The notes under the pieces are model-generated. The model saw nothing but the letters and a program-made list of their open reading frames with translations. It ran no database searches and was not told the DNA's origin. DNA of 64,000 nt from Sclerodactyla briareus (taxonomy: Eukaryota; Echinodermata; Holothuroidea; Dendrochirotida; Sclerodactylidae): assembly GCA_026419785.1 (NCBI GenBank), contig JAODTK010005243.1:124001-188000 (forward strand). Direction: 5' to 3'. Shown here in pieces: positions 10,853-22,379 of this stretch. Made by a program: the position numbers and the translations under genes. Every line of letters starts with the position of its first letter. Positions within the stretch are counted from its first letter, which is position 1.

Positions 10853-10999
10853 CCGCTTCTCTTTGGCTGAATTCGTAGTTGGAGTCCACCTTCCTCCGTT
10901 GGTACTTGTTGGCATAGGGGGTGCACTGTTTGTGATAGAGGTCTCTGGGGTCCCTATACCTCCAGGCCACCATGCCAGTGCCCCAGATAAAGTCATCAC
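10853..10999 (-). CDS. PIK3R1: Exon of unassigned domain between SH3 and SAM exons
   Basis: The acceptor is excellent (GACTCCTTTCTTCTCTCCAG) and the donor moderate (GCGG|GTGAAG). The exon is 147 bp, entering and leaving in phase 1. The favoured frame encodes a tryptophan-rich then basic peptide: DDFIWGTGMVAWRYRDPRD, LYHKQCTPYANKYQRRK, VDSNYEFSQREA. Third codon positions are mostly G or C, as expected of coding sequence. A second frame is also open (serine/threonine/proline-rich) but has less natural composition. I do not recognise the domain. The phase fits the SH3 exon upstream and the helical exon downstream. A tRNA-derived SINE lies about 100 bp upstream in the intron, and the 10.9 kb hAT-like composite begins 288 bp upstream. 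Confidence 0.55.
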
Positions 11000-11089
11000 C
11001 TGGAGAGAAGAAAGGAGTCATAGTTGTTTTTTATTTTATTTTATGGTATACATGCCGAGCAGAGTATCAAACCTATTCAAGGTCCATCA

Positions 11090-11255
11090 AGACGGTCAAC
11101 TTGCCTACTCATCATTTTTTCCCTGCTCCAATCTCTTGTGCTGAACGCCAGCAAGAAGGGTACCATTTTTAAAGTCTTTGTAGGACCCGACCGGATATCG
11201 AACCCCGGTCTCCCGTGTGGAAGGCCGACGCTCTAAACCAACTTTGTCAACCACT
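11090..11255 (-). mobile_element. tRNA-derived SINE (5' part)
   Basis: On the minus strand: A box in TGGTTTAGAGCGTCGG and B box GGGGTTCGATATCC, then a body with the complement of GTGCTGAACGCCAGCAAGAA. Related copies, more decayed, lie at 50960-51020 and 56870-56990. It sits between the exon at 10853-10999 and the 10.9 kb hAT-like element. Confidence 0.75.
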
Positions 11256-11278
11256 CGTTAAATGAGTATGTAAATGGT

Positions 11279-11286
11279 ATGTAATA
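11279..11286. repeat. Target site duplication ATGTAATA (left)
   Basis: Identical to bases 22196-22203, flanking the element 11287-22195. Confidence 0.85.
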
Positions 11287-11654
11287 CAGTGCTCGAAATT
11301 TACGTAAGCCCGATAGCCCGGGGGCTACTCGAAGTTCAGTTCGGGCTACTAGAAACGTTGCTGCAGCTGCCCGTCGGGCTAGTGAGAAAATTCAGTTGAA
11401 GGTCTAGGGTCTAGGACACTAAAAATTAAAAATAAACTACAACTGATCCTGAACTCCTTTAATGATTTTTTCATAAGCGGCCACAACTGAGCGAACCAGC
11501 AGTATTCGCAACTAATATTCGCAGAAAATGAGCTTCTGCGAAGACCTCCAACATCGACCCGGACTACGACACTCGACCGTCACGAAAATGTAGGCCGATC
11601 AACGATCGTACGTCCCATAACAAAAAGTTGTATAATAAACGCCGGTGCTAGGGC

Positions 11655-12020
11655 GACTACCCCCCCCGGACAATAACCCCCCTCGGCCAACAACCCCGGA
11701 CAACAACCCCTGGACATATACCCTCGGACAGTTACCTTCTGGACAATTACCTCCGGACAATTACCTCCTGACAATTACCACCGAGGACAACTACCCCCCA
11801 GACAATCACCCCCCTGCCATTACCCCGAGGACAAATACCCCCGAGACAACTACCCCCGACAATCACCCCCCCCGGGCAATACCCCCGGGTCAACCCCCCC
11901 CGTGGACATCTACCAACCGACATTTACACCCCCCAGGACAAATACCTCCGAAGACAAATACACTGATAACTATCATTCCGAGACATTATCCGGACACTCC
12001 TCCGGAAGAATACCCACCCC
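11655..12020 (+). repeat. GGACAA/CCCCC short-unit array, left arm
   Basis: About two dozen degenerate 14-17 bp units of the form CCCCCGGACAACTAC. The inverted homologue is at 19290-19605; both contain a distinctive CTACCAACCGACATTTA sub-block. It produces a false Pro/Thr-rich frame. Confidence 0.85.
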
Positions 12021-12029
12021 CGTGGACAG

Positions 12030-13170
12030 CATGTCCACATATACGGTTAATAACGTTTTTGCACGGAAATTCAGATTATCTTCGACGACTCCGGAAATAT
12101 TCAGTCCAGAGTTGGGCTACATTCGACGCCGCGAGTCAACTGTGAACAGCCGGCGCCGTGCCGCGCGATTACCCCCACTATAATTACAACCATATTGCAT
12201 TATGATCAGTGATTTATTTATCTCTGAATTTTGCTGCTTTTGTTTCAAACCGAGGCGTGTCGTACCCTCTACAAGTCGAAATAATTTTCACATATTGTAA
12301 TTATTTTCATATTCAATTGGTGTTGAATTCGAACTTGCTTCCCTGTGAAAGAACATGTTGGAGATTAATGACTTTACGGACCTGTAATTTGAATGTGCCT
12401 GCCATTTGTATTTAACCAGTGGCATGTGTATAGTCAGCTGGGTGTATCGCCGGAAATGTGCCCCTCTGGGGGGGAATGAGATGAACCGTCATCCTCCCCA
12501 CTATCGACTAGAAACAAAGTGCCTGCTCGTGGTGGGAGTACACTTAAAACTAGAAATGATCTTCGCACTCATTACTGGAATCCATTGAATCTAAATGTGA
12601 GGGTTGGGTTTTACTTCTCCACATACAAATTCACGTATTAGCACCAACGCCAGACGATTGACAATCCTCTGCCCGCACCCATACAGTACAATGCCCGACA
12701 CTGAAACAAACTCACTTCATGTCCTGATCAGATACTGTGTCGTATAGTTATCAGCCAAAAAAACAAAAGGGAAAAGTGACAATCGGTTCATGTGGAATAA
12801 CTGATGTTTTTAATGTGTTGGCATGTCCCATTTTTCTCCTTCATAAACGTAACACATTCAATTACAGGCCTGAATCGAGATCTTGATGGCCTTTAATACT
12901 CCTTTCTCTCTGAGCTTTTGAACTGCGCTACCATGCATGAAGAAACACGAAACATCGCCTGAAACATTATGCATGATCTCCATTCCAGGAGCAGTGGCAC
13001 TTTTTTTGCAAACGCCCCCCCCCCCCCCAATGCAGTGATATATGAGGGGTTATACTTGGCAGCTTTCTGGGGGGCCCCTTTGCAGAAGGTTGAGACTGCG
13101 GTTATCCTTTTACTGTCTCTTACTGACAGGTTTTGGATGCACGACCAGGGACGATGTGGACTGCAATTCA
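12030..13170. other. Interior of hAT-like composite without recognised features
   Basis: No gene or repeat family recognised; a C12 run lies near 13015-13028. Confidence 0.35.
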
Positions 13171-13606
13171 GTATCTAAGCGGAGCGCCCACCATTGGTGG
13201 CGCGTAGCGCACCAGGAAAATTTTACAAGCTTTTTATACTCTTTAGATCGCCAAAATGGGCCACTTGCCGGGCCTATTTGCAAAAATCTGGATTTGCGAT
13301 TTTAGTAAGAGAAGTTGTTGAGAGTTGTCACTCTGCAGGTTACATATAACTATAGCACCCAGTATCATTATATCTTATTAGCGAGTGACAATATGTGGAT
13401 TAATGTGCACCACCGTTGTGAAATGTGGGAGAATATTTCGCCGGGTACCTAAGCGGAGCCCAATCATTGCTTGGCCACGAATCGTTGAGAAAGGTTTTCG
13501 ATAGGAAAAGGTCACTCAAATTGCAGGAATGAGTACTTTTGGTACTTTCTCCAGTAGCTTAGCTCTAGAGATTTTTCAGTGGGAGCGCTGGAAGAGGGGT
13601 GGGGGG

Positions 13607-14700
13607 CAGGGCGTCGTACAAAAGTGATTTTTTTGGGCCCATCAGCAAGTGATAACTTTTTTGAGCCGAGCGCCACCACGTATGTGCGCGCGCAACGAAT
13701 ATACACAAATGTTACATGAGATAGGCAGGAAAGGCACTTCCACTGTCCGTGGCTTTTGGGAAGTAAAGCAATAATACCACCCCTAACATGTACAATAACT
13801 TTTCTATTCCGGGAATTATTTCGAAAAATGTTCAGTTTGATATTCTCTGCTACAATCAACTGCTCCTTTTTTCACTACATAACACCTCAAATGTTCAATT
13901 GATAGGCTTCTGGATACGATAAACTGCTTCCCACACTTCTCTATTTTATGCATCACAGAGACATAACCCATTGGTTCCCAATGATGGGTTTCAGATGGCC
14001 AGATTGACGCCTCGAATTTTTGAAGTAAGTGTTCTCGCCGTTGTGCAAAATCATTCCATGAACCTGACATTTTTGAATGACAACCAAAATTAATATACCC
14101 AACCTTTGTTCCATACCACAAATATTTCTTATAAAGCAGAGCGGCACCACGTTTCCGTAAGCTTAGTGATACGTCAAGTCACGTCTTCTCTGATGCCTCG
14201 TGAGCCCCAGATGACATTCTTTCTGTAAATAAATTGAAAATAAACTTTAAAAATTGGAATTAAAATTAATTTCATCTTACAACTGTATGCTCAACGGCTT
14301 TATACTTCTCAGTGGCACATTATTTGCCGCACAGCGTAGCGAAATTTCGAAATTAGGTGCCTTTCCAAATGCCAAATGGTGATCTCCAGATAGCTATTTC
14401 GTAATATCCATTATAAACTTGACATTTTACCTTAGAGTCACACGATGTCTTTCTTTTGCTATTTTCGAGGCTATCGAACAGAGCGGCACCAGTGGTTGCC
14501 GCGCAGCGTATCAAAACAGATGGCCCTTCTCAATGAATGTAATCAAAAAATGCGCGAGCGCTTCGCCGCATGTGCGGTTTTAACTTTCTCTTACTTCTCT
14601 AGCTGCGCTATACCCATGAACCTCCCATGCACCTGTGGGACGCGAAGAGATGAATGGGCAGTAATATTTGAGTACAAATCTCGGTCTATCTAATGATAGG
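13607..14700. mobile_element. Truncated hAT-like element with ~160-bp internal tandem repeats
   Basis: The left end CAGGGCGTCGTAC and following sequence match the left end of the element at 57466 (CAGGGGCGTCGTGC). Internal modules containing GAGCGGCACCA and GCGCAGCGTA recur near 13660, 14135, 14310 and 14470. No matching right end was found. A related module also lies just outside, near 13175-13215. Confidence 0.6.
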
Positions 14701-15334
14701 TCAGAGGGGGTCAGTGCCATTCCATCGTCAAAGTGGGATCCCCTATCCCTATCAGCGTTTTTTAGAACGTCACAGCTCCAACCGTGAAATGGATCCGCTG
14801 GCGATGTTTTTCGGAACCTTCCCTAAAAACAACAATTTTTGTTACTCAATTTTAGGAATGCTGCTTACTGTCCAATAGGCACGGGAAGTGCCGTTTTTCC
14901 TGCTTCTACTAAAGGGATCTGCCAACGGAACATTTCCTGTGGCCTCCTGCTGTGGCGTCTCCGCTTATATAGTATTCATATTGTCCCCCTCCCCCCCCCC
15001 CTCAACCGCAACACAAATCGAATCAAGCCGAAACTTCAACCTGGCTGTCCGCTCTTCTGGCTATTCGAACAGGATCGACTCCCTGATTTACGCTATTATT
15101 TCTCGGGGACATTCGTACTAATTTATCTTCAGATCATTGATATAAAGTATTGTAAGATTATGCTTGATTTAGCTTACATACAATCGTTTGTCATATGTAT
15201 CACCTTATCCTGCTTAATGTTCCCGGGCCATTTATATTGTTATGGTAGCGTTTGTCGGCTGTTGTGCGTCGTGCGTTCATTTTTTATTCCTTGCCGAAGG
15301 CAACAGGAATCTAGCAGTCATCCCGTGGCGTATG

Positions 15335-15745
15335 TGTGGTTGTGTCTGTGTGTGTGTGTGTGCGTTGACTGTACTCATCCGTGCGATGACCATAACCGTT
15401 AACACACAGGCCGACTTGCGAGGACATTTTTTCTTCCGAGGACCCTGAAATCGGGTCCCTCGGACGAAAATGCGTTTAAACGAGTCTACATACCCCCCTC
15501 TACCCTCCAAAGGGCATTAGAGGCATGTCCTCGGATATACATTATAGTGTGATGCAGAATTTTTTAGTGTGTGTGATGAGAGTTAGTGTTACCATTCATC
15601 CGAGTACATGTTACCGTGCATGCGAGGACTTAAACACCCCTCGCAACACACTTTCGGACCTTAGTTTTTTTTCCAAAATTGGACGCTCGCAAATACTGTG
15701 AAGTCTGTATGTGTGTGTGGTGTGTTGTGTGTGTGGTTTGTGTGA
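15335..15745. repeat. GT-rich microsatellite tracts
   Basis: Two GT tracts (15335-15362 and 15703-15745) separated by ordinary sequence. Confidence 0.8.
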
Positions 15746-16850
15746 CAGCCCCTTGACCAGCCAACGATATCTAACGTACGCAACTGGTATCAACAGATTA
15801 GGTATGTGGGTTTGCACCTTGGGGAGGATGACCCCAATTGTTCTTGGGTGCCCGTTCAAGTCATTCAAGTCCCGAGAGGGCAAAGTTCAAAAGCTGTCAG
15901 CACGATATAGAACGAACGGAGGATCCTAGCAAGTTCCAAAGTGGGTATGTGGTTGCATGATGTGCGACGAACCCTATTGTGTTTTGGTGCAGGTCAAGGT
16001 CATTACAAAGGTCACCACAGGAAATCGTCATATATCTCTGTAACGAAACATTTTGGAGACTGTTGAATGGACAGTTTACGTCGTCCCTGGGTGAAATACA
16101 GCTTGGTGACCGACTTGAACTCATTTGACCTTTTGACCTCATTGACCACTTTTCCTGGTGATTTTGCCTCTGCTTTTTGTGTTGGCGGGAAGCGGCTTGT
16201 TAAGACAACAAAAAAGAAAATTCAATGACACTACCCTACTACGATACTCTTTGCACAAGCTGCTATTCCTCATGAAAATGTGGAAGGTCAAGACATCTCA
16301 AATGGTCATAGGAGAGAAATGGTGGAAAACTATAAAAAATATCTCGGCAACGAAAACTTTTGGAGGACTGTCGTAAGGGAAAGTTTCGTTCGGTCTGGTG
16401 AAATACTCATTTGACCGACTTTGACATCATTGACCTATTGGACCTTTTGACCTCATTGCCCGGTGGGGTTGTGACCTTGTGATGTCTTGGGTGCAACAAT
16501 GCTTTTTTTGTATTTGGCCGGAAGCGTCTTTTTAGGACAAACAAAAAAGTCAATGACAGTACCATACTGACCAGATACTCTATCACAAGCTATCCTCAAG
16601 ATGTGGAAGGTCAGGCCAGGCCGGGCTGGCGATCAACGCTAGGACGAGTGTGTTGGGTCGAAATTGGTGGTGCATTTTGAATCGCCGTCGCATGATATCA
16701 ATAAAAAATCAAGTTATATTAACTTTCACTTGAGTGTGTGGATTGTACACATGATTGAAGATTAACCATATTGTTGTTTGGTATCAGGTCAAGGTCAAGG
16801 TCACATATGGCAATCCTTATATCTCTGCAACTATTCATTGCCACAGAGGG
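15700..16850 (+). repeat. Degenerate array of GGTCAAGGTCATT satellite-like units
   Basis: Units carry CACGATATCT-like, GGTATGTGGTTGCA, GAACCCTATTGT and GGTCAAGGTCATT blocks, spaced about 145-250 bp. A single related copy is at 46640-46800. This sequence type is widespread in marine invertebrate genomes. Confidence 0.65.
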
Positions 16851-17424
16851 AACAACCTATAGGCCACCACACAAATTATTTCCCCCCCCCAGTGGACGGC
16901 AAGTACAAATTCTTCAATTGTCCGTGTTATTGTTATTCTGATATGCGTGTGTGAGTAGTGTGTGGACTGAGGGGCAACATTGGTTTCGCCCCGAGAAAGA
17001 CTTACCATTCTGAATGGGTTGTCACTTACTTAATTATTATTCCTGATATGTCCCTAATATTGGACTAGCACCAGTGACCAGCCTATATGTCCCCTGATCA
17101 GTAGTGGTGTTGCTACGGGTTGGGGTGGGAATTTTGGTAACATTGGCGGATGCACCCACCCCCCGCCCCCCAGGTTTCATAGCAGCTTATGAATTGAAAA
17201 ATGTAGCCCTGTTTGAAGCTTGCATCACTCCTGTAGGTGACCAATTCCTAATTGCTTATCTCCCCCTCTCATTTTAGTGTTATAAGTTTACATTTAATCC
17301 CAGTGGCATTTCCTCGGAGAGTACCGACTTGTGGGATAGTAACGCATGGATATCGTGGAGGGTGAAGAGGGGGGGGGGGAGACAAAGTTTTCCGGGGGGT
17401 CGTGCACGAGGTACAGGTTAGTGA

Positions 17425-17500
17425 GGTATGAGTATATATATATAGTAGTATTATATATATAGTGATATATATACTATATATAGTATATATATACACTAGA
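17425..17500. repeat. TA-rich imperfect microsatellite
   Basis: Alternating TATATA and TAGTAT runs; potentially cruciform-forming. Confidence 0.85.
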
Positions 17501-18675
17501 AACTTCAAAGATTTGTCTTTTCTATTATCTATGGTATATTTACCATGCATCCAGATGTATTTGCTGGAGGTGCTGCATGGGCTGGCCATATAGAGAGACA
17601 TTCCCCACCCCACCAATGTAGGAGAGAATATGTTATTGTAAAGCCTTGTGAAAATTGACCCTAAAAATGGCAATCAGACATTTGATGGACTGGTAAATGG
17701 CTTATTGTAACAAGTATTTTTTAAACGTTTGTGCATCTTGTCATTTCTTGACCCCACCCCTTGACCCCAGACAAGGTGATTCATTGCACTTAGGGGTGGT
17801 CCCAAAATTATGCACCCCTCAGTCCCTTTTGCGCCGGAAATTAATGGAAATTGATACCACACCACAATCACTTTGAAAGACCACAGACTACTCTGCTGCA
17901 CAAATTGAAACCATTGACTGCAATGCTACCCCTCAGTGCATTTAGTGATTAACACATGATGGTACATGAACGCAACATGAGAGAACACCTGCTATTGACA
18001 CTGAATGTACCACAATGACTCATATTGTCCAGGGTAGTGGAGGGATGTTCAATTGACAATATATAGGCCTGCATTCACTTCTCTTTCCCACCATAGACCC
18101 CCAAAAAGGAGATTCTTCACTTCCGTTGATGATGTTGGTCTTCCGATTCAAAGAACTGCCACTTCAGTCAGCTATCTGCTAACCACAACCAGTTCACTTA
18201 GAAGTGAATGAATTTCGCTCAATTGATCCTCACATTTAGCCGTGCTGCCGTCTGCTGTCAGTGTTAACTGTCGCTGGGGCTTACAACTGATGGAAACGTG
18301 GACCTCGCTGGTTAGACTCGTGACTTTACTTCACTCTTCAAGATACCTATACTTACCATGTTTATTTTTCAGTATTTCACTTCAATTGCCCCGTATGACT
18401 TTTTGACCTTGGTCAAAAGCAACAAGCATCTCTTGCAGTAAGTAAATATTGCAGGTGAGTGGGTCGTTTTGTGTCAAGCTGTGGTTTGAGCGTTGGCAAC
18501 ACCCATCTTTCCGGGTTTGATATAGCTGAGGAAGGTAACATGCGGAAAAAGGCAGGAATCACTACGCAAGTTGCGTTCTTGTATTACTAAGGTTCAGTAT
18601 TGTGTTATTGTGCATCATGTGGGATTTCCCGATGTGTGCGTGTGCGTGTTTTTTTAATTAATTAAGTTTATTTAA

Positions 18676-18832
18676 GGAATAAACTGCCCTGAGACTTTTC
18701 TTGTGAATAAACAGTCGAGACTCTGACTTTAGGTAATAACGAACGAGGCGCAGCCGAGTTCGTTATTATACTAAATTCAGAGTCGAGACGGGTTATGAAC
18801 CAGTAAAGTCGACCTGCTGTAGATTATTCCAA
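18676..18832. mobile_element. Palindromic MITE / long hairpin
   Basis: Outer ends GGAATAA and TTATTCC. An inner arm AGTCGAGACTCTGA pairs with TCAGAGTCGAGAC, and AATAACGAAC pairs with GTTCGTTATT around a GAGGCGCAGCCGAG core. Nearly the whole 157 bp can fold into one stem. Confidence 0.75.
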
Positions 18833-19289
18833 TTCTACAACCCGCAATATTACGAATTACCCAATGATTAGCTATATCTATTATCTCTATAGCTTTGATC
18901 TCAAACAGTAAATAAAATAGGCAGCTTAGGTAACTGTTGCGTTAATTCGATCGAAGTAAATTGGATTGCGCTTTTCGACCACAGAGAAGCTGAAATATAT
19001 TAAAATTATAGATCTTATATGCCATAACATACCCGTAAATACGCATGGTTATTGTCATTCCCGTCAATCAAGAACTAGTCGTTCAGTCCAGAATTTTCAT
19101 TGTCCTTCGCGCAACTCGTTAGTGGCGCTACCCTTGGCTAGTGTCAAAATTTCCTCATTGCCTATACCCCTGATCGATCGATTGTCGTTAGATGAGTAGG
19201 TTTCCCATGGGCCGACAGCCGCTTACCAGGATCTAGACCACTCCCCCCCCATTTGGTGCTAGTGTGGTAGTTTATACCCTTGGGTATTC

Positions 19290-19605
19290 GTCCACGGAGG
19301 TATAACCCGGGGGGGGGGGTTAAATGTCCGGTTGGTAGTTGTCCTCGGGGGTATTTGTCTTCGGGGGTGATTGTCTGGGGGTTGTTGTCCTTGGGGTATT
19401 TGTCTCTTCGGGGGTGATTGTCCGGGGCGTATTGTCTGGGAGGTTGTTGTCCTGGGGGGTATTTTCTGGGGGGTGAGTGTCCACGGTGTTACTGTCCGGG
19501 TGGATTTGTCCGGAGAAGGCTATGTCCGTGGGATTATCCGAGTATTTATCCAGATGGTAGATGTCCGGGGGGTAGTTGTCCGGGGTATTGCCCCGTCACG
19601 TAACG
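19290..19605 (-). repeat. GGACAA/CCCCC short-unit array, right (inverted) arm
   Basis: GGGGGTAGTTGTCC-type units, the inverted counterpart of 11655-12020, preceded by an 11-G run. Confidence 0.85.
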
Positions 19606-19609
19606 CCCC

Positions 19610-21855
19610 GCCCCACGTGTACACAGCCTCACCCCCGCTGAACTGTGCATCGATCATGTTCACGCTAATGTGTGGGGCCTTATTCACGATTGTATCATCC
19701 TCCTATATTGTGTGTCAGACATCGTAACCGCATGGGTCGCGTTTTTGCGCGTCTGCGCGTCCAGGACGCTTTTTTTACTTGTGGACGCATAAACCAACAA
19801 TAGCCCCTCAACAGTGCGTCCAGGTCTCCCGGCTCGGACGCACAACAATTTTTTGCTCAGTTTTTTTTACGGTAAGTTCGACTGCATGGTTTTCCAACCT
19901 ACTTGTAGTGAAAATAAAAAGTCATAAACCACAACGCCAGCCACAACAACGTTGCAACAGCTAGCTATACAGTGCTACTTACTGGCTTAGTGCTAGGCTT
20001 TATTGAGTTGCTGACTGTTTATTTCAACCGTATATTGTATTAGGCTGATTTTCTCTTACTTCGCTAACTTGACGATGGGAGGAATGATCATTTGCTGTGA
20101 CCTCTTTTTGATGGTCACAACACAGATTCTCAAACTAATTATAGTTGGAAGTCTTATGCAAAGTCTGTCACGATGTGTTTGGGACTGGTTAGGCTATGTT
20201 ACTATAAGCTTTTGTGTACTGAAGCTAACACTATGCCTAACATTGGTCTCTTAATCATCAGCTATCGACTGTTGAGGGCATTGCTACTTTGTAAGTTTAT
20301 ACAGCACTACTCGACTACTGTTAACCTGCAAGTGCCAAAATGTGCAAGGGATTTTCGGCTCATTTTACCAACTTCAAGATTGGCTTAAATTATGTGTATA
20401 TCTGTGAGCAGAGGCCTATGCAGTATCATATTGCTTGGTACTTAGCTTAAATATCAGTGTGTTGCCAGCTAGCTCCTCTACTAGTTTTGTTTTGTTACTG
20501 AAGCGTAGCCCGCGTACGATAGCTATAACATTAAACGTGAGGCTTAATACAAGGATTGGGGCATAACTTAAGCTACGTAGGGATCATAATGATTGCTATT
20601 CCCTGTACAGAGAACTTCCCTCTGACTCGCATAAACAGAACAACATCAAATACAGGGCAAGTACAGGGGGCACCTTATGTAGCTACAAGTGCTCCATATC
20701 ATTGCACACTCACCGATGTTTACAGAGACTTGGTTTCGAATTGGGTATTGATAGTGCAGTATATTGTGGGGTATATTCCCTTCAGCTCACTGCTTGTGCT
20801 ATCTTAAAATCCTCTAAAATCTCAGTGGATAATGGTTGAACTTTAGGATGTTGCTGCACTTCTGCTTAATTCTTGGTTTGATTTGGATACGTCCCATCTT
20901 GATTGTGGGCAGGCTTACTGGATTAAAATAATATAGGCCTAGGCTATTAAATGACAAGCAACCTCAGTTCCCTGGCTTCAAATAATGAATTAATGATTCC
21001 CGACTACGATGATTGGACCCCTTGAAAATTGAGCTGGACCCCTCAGATTCAGAGATGTGGATTTTTAAGGGGTCCGAAAGCCTATGCTCGGACCCACTAG
21101 ATTTTGGACTTGGCGCTACCCCTGATCGTAACACTGCAGAACATGGGAGAAAACAGTATTTTTCACCCTACACATCGATAACGTTCGATTGACATGATTT
21201 TGTAGAACTGGTTTATGTACACATTCTATGTTAACCATGTGGAATGGGACCAAGGTCACTGTAAAATAACGTTAAATCTGCAATCTGAAAACATTTAAAA
21301 ATCATCAAATAATGAAAAGGCATGTAGATGGGTTGATACAAAACACTTTTCACAAAAGATTGAATCATGTTATTTGCAAGGTGTCTTCAGATAACCACTT
21401 TTCTGATCTATGCTAGTGGTTCCCTGTACAAAAGCATAGCAAGTTCAGTAGCTTAGGTGTACTGCTGGCTACCTTGTGGGAATTTTTTTTAAAATTATCA
21501 TTTTCGTTTCCTTATATATTCACACAAAATCCAATTTTGCCTGGGAAGAACATTCACTATGGGCCAGAAGAATGTTGCCGTTGAAGGATTTGCCCTTTCG
21601 GGAACAGTCATGTGCTATGGGATGAAAGCAGGAATGGTATGGCATGGGTGATTATCCCCAGGTACCCATTGCCTATATACAGTTTAACTTGTGTAGTAAT
21701 AGTTTGCAATGTAATCAATTAGAGAGAGGAGTCGGGTAGACAAACTTGGGCCAAGAGGGAAGCTGTAACCCCTTAGCAACACATCCTATTGTTGGAAACT
21801 AGCAACGTGGCAATGTTCGGCGGTATGCATGGTACCAAAGAACTGTTGATCTATT
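19610..21855. other. Interior of hAT-like composite, no recognised gene
   Basis: No transposase, exon or clear repeat recognised. A possible element edge (GGCGCTACCCCTGATCG) lies near 21110. Confidence 0.35.
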
Positions 21856-21859
21856 TTCT

Positions 21860-21945
21860 GAGAACCCCCCCCTCCAGATTTCAAAATCCCCCTTTGAAAA
21901 ATTGTGAGGGGGGCAATTCCCCCACATTTCCAAACCTAGCGTTAA
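21860..21945 (-). mobile_element. Orphan hAT-like terminus
   Basis: Ends in CTAGCGTTAACACTG after C-rich and AATTCCCCC blocks, closely resembling the right end of the element at 49162-50529. No matching left end or target duplication was found. Confidence 0.45.
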
Positions 21946-22195
21946 CACTGATTACGATATGACTGATATCTTTGACCTACTTTCGGCCTTGTTCCCAGCT
22001 ATTGGCGCGACTTATCACATAACTCACTCCTCGAGCATCGTTGTTTGAAAGTTTCGCAGTGAAGAGCCGCGAGCGGTGGGGTCGGCCTAATAAATTTTAT
22101 TGGGCTAGTCAAATTTTTGTTCGGGCTAGTGGAAGCTATGAGTTAGAAGCCCGACATGGACAACTGCCTGCATCAGGTCGATAGTTCGAGCACTG

Positions 22196-22203
22196 ATGTA
22201 ATA
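22196..22203. repeat. Target site duplication ATGTAATA (right)
   Basis: Perfect copy of 11279-11286. Confidence 0.85.
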
Positions 22204-22379
22204 CACTTGTCATTACATGACACACCCCCTGTATCCTAGACAGGGTGAGTCATTGTCAAAGATTCACCCCTTGAGGCAAACAAGCATGTTAACATGCCTT
22301 CTCGAAAATAACTCTGGAAGGGGTAGAAGAAACTAGAGCCCCAATGGTGCTGTAGCTCAAACCGCATAAATGTCCAAAG

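Larger units (their letters stand above)
11287..22195. mobile_element. 10.9 kb hAT-like composite element
   Basis: The ends are CAGTGCTCGAA and TTCGAGCACTG, an 11-bp perfect inverted repeat, with a perfect 8-bp target duplication (ATGTAATA), the hAT signature. Both subterminal regions carry CGGGCTAGT-type motifs in inverted orientation. No transposase was found in any frame, so it is non-autonomous. Its size reflects nested material: inverted GGACAA-repeat arms, a truncated second hAT-like family (13607-14700), a GGTCAAGGTCA-type array (15.7-16.85 kb) and a palindromic MITE (18676-18832). Confidence 0.8.

Noticed and set aside
10863-11172. Plus-strand frames of 66-93 codons opposite the exon at 10853-10999
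   Set aside because: Antisense shadows of the exon and of the adjacent SINE.
11180-11250. Possible tRNA gene on the minus strand
   Set aside because: Only the A and B box regions look tRNA-like; the acceptor stem does not close and the sequence continues into a SINE body.
11645-12145. 166-codon Pro/Thr-rich frame
   Set aside because: Translation of the GGACAA short-unit array.
13512-14121. Two overlapping minus-strand frames of 115 and 101 codons
   Set aside because: They coincide with the repeat modules of the truncated hAT-like element and are not conserved in the homologous copy at 57.5-58.5 kb.
14839-15402. 187-codon plus-strand open frame, the longest in the window
   Set aside because: Low-complexity, cysteine/leucine-rich translation running into a GT microsatellite, no domain, and located inside a hAT-like element.
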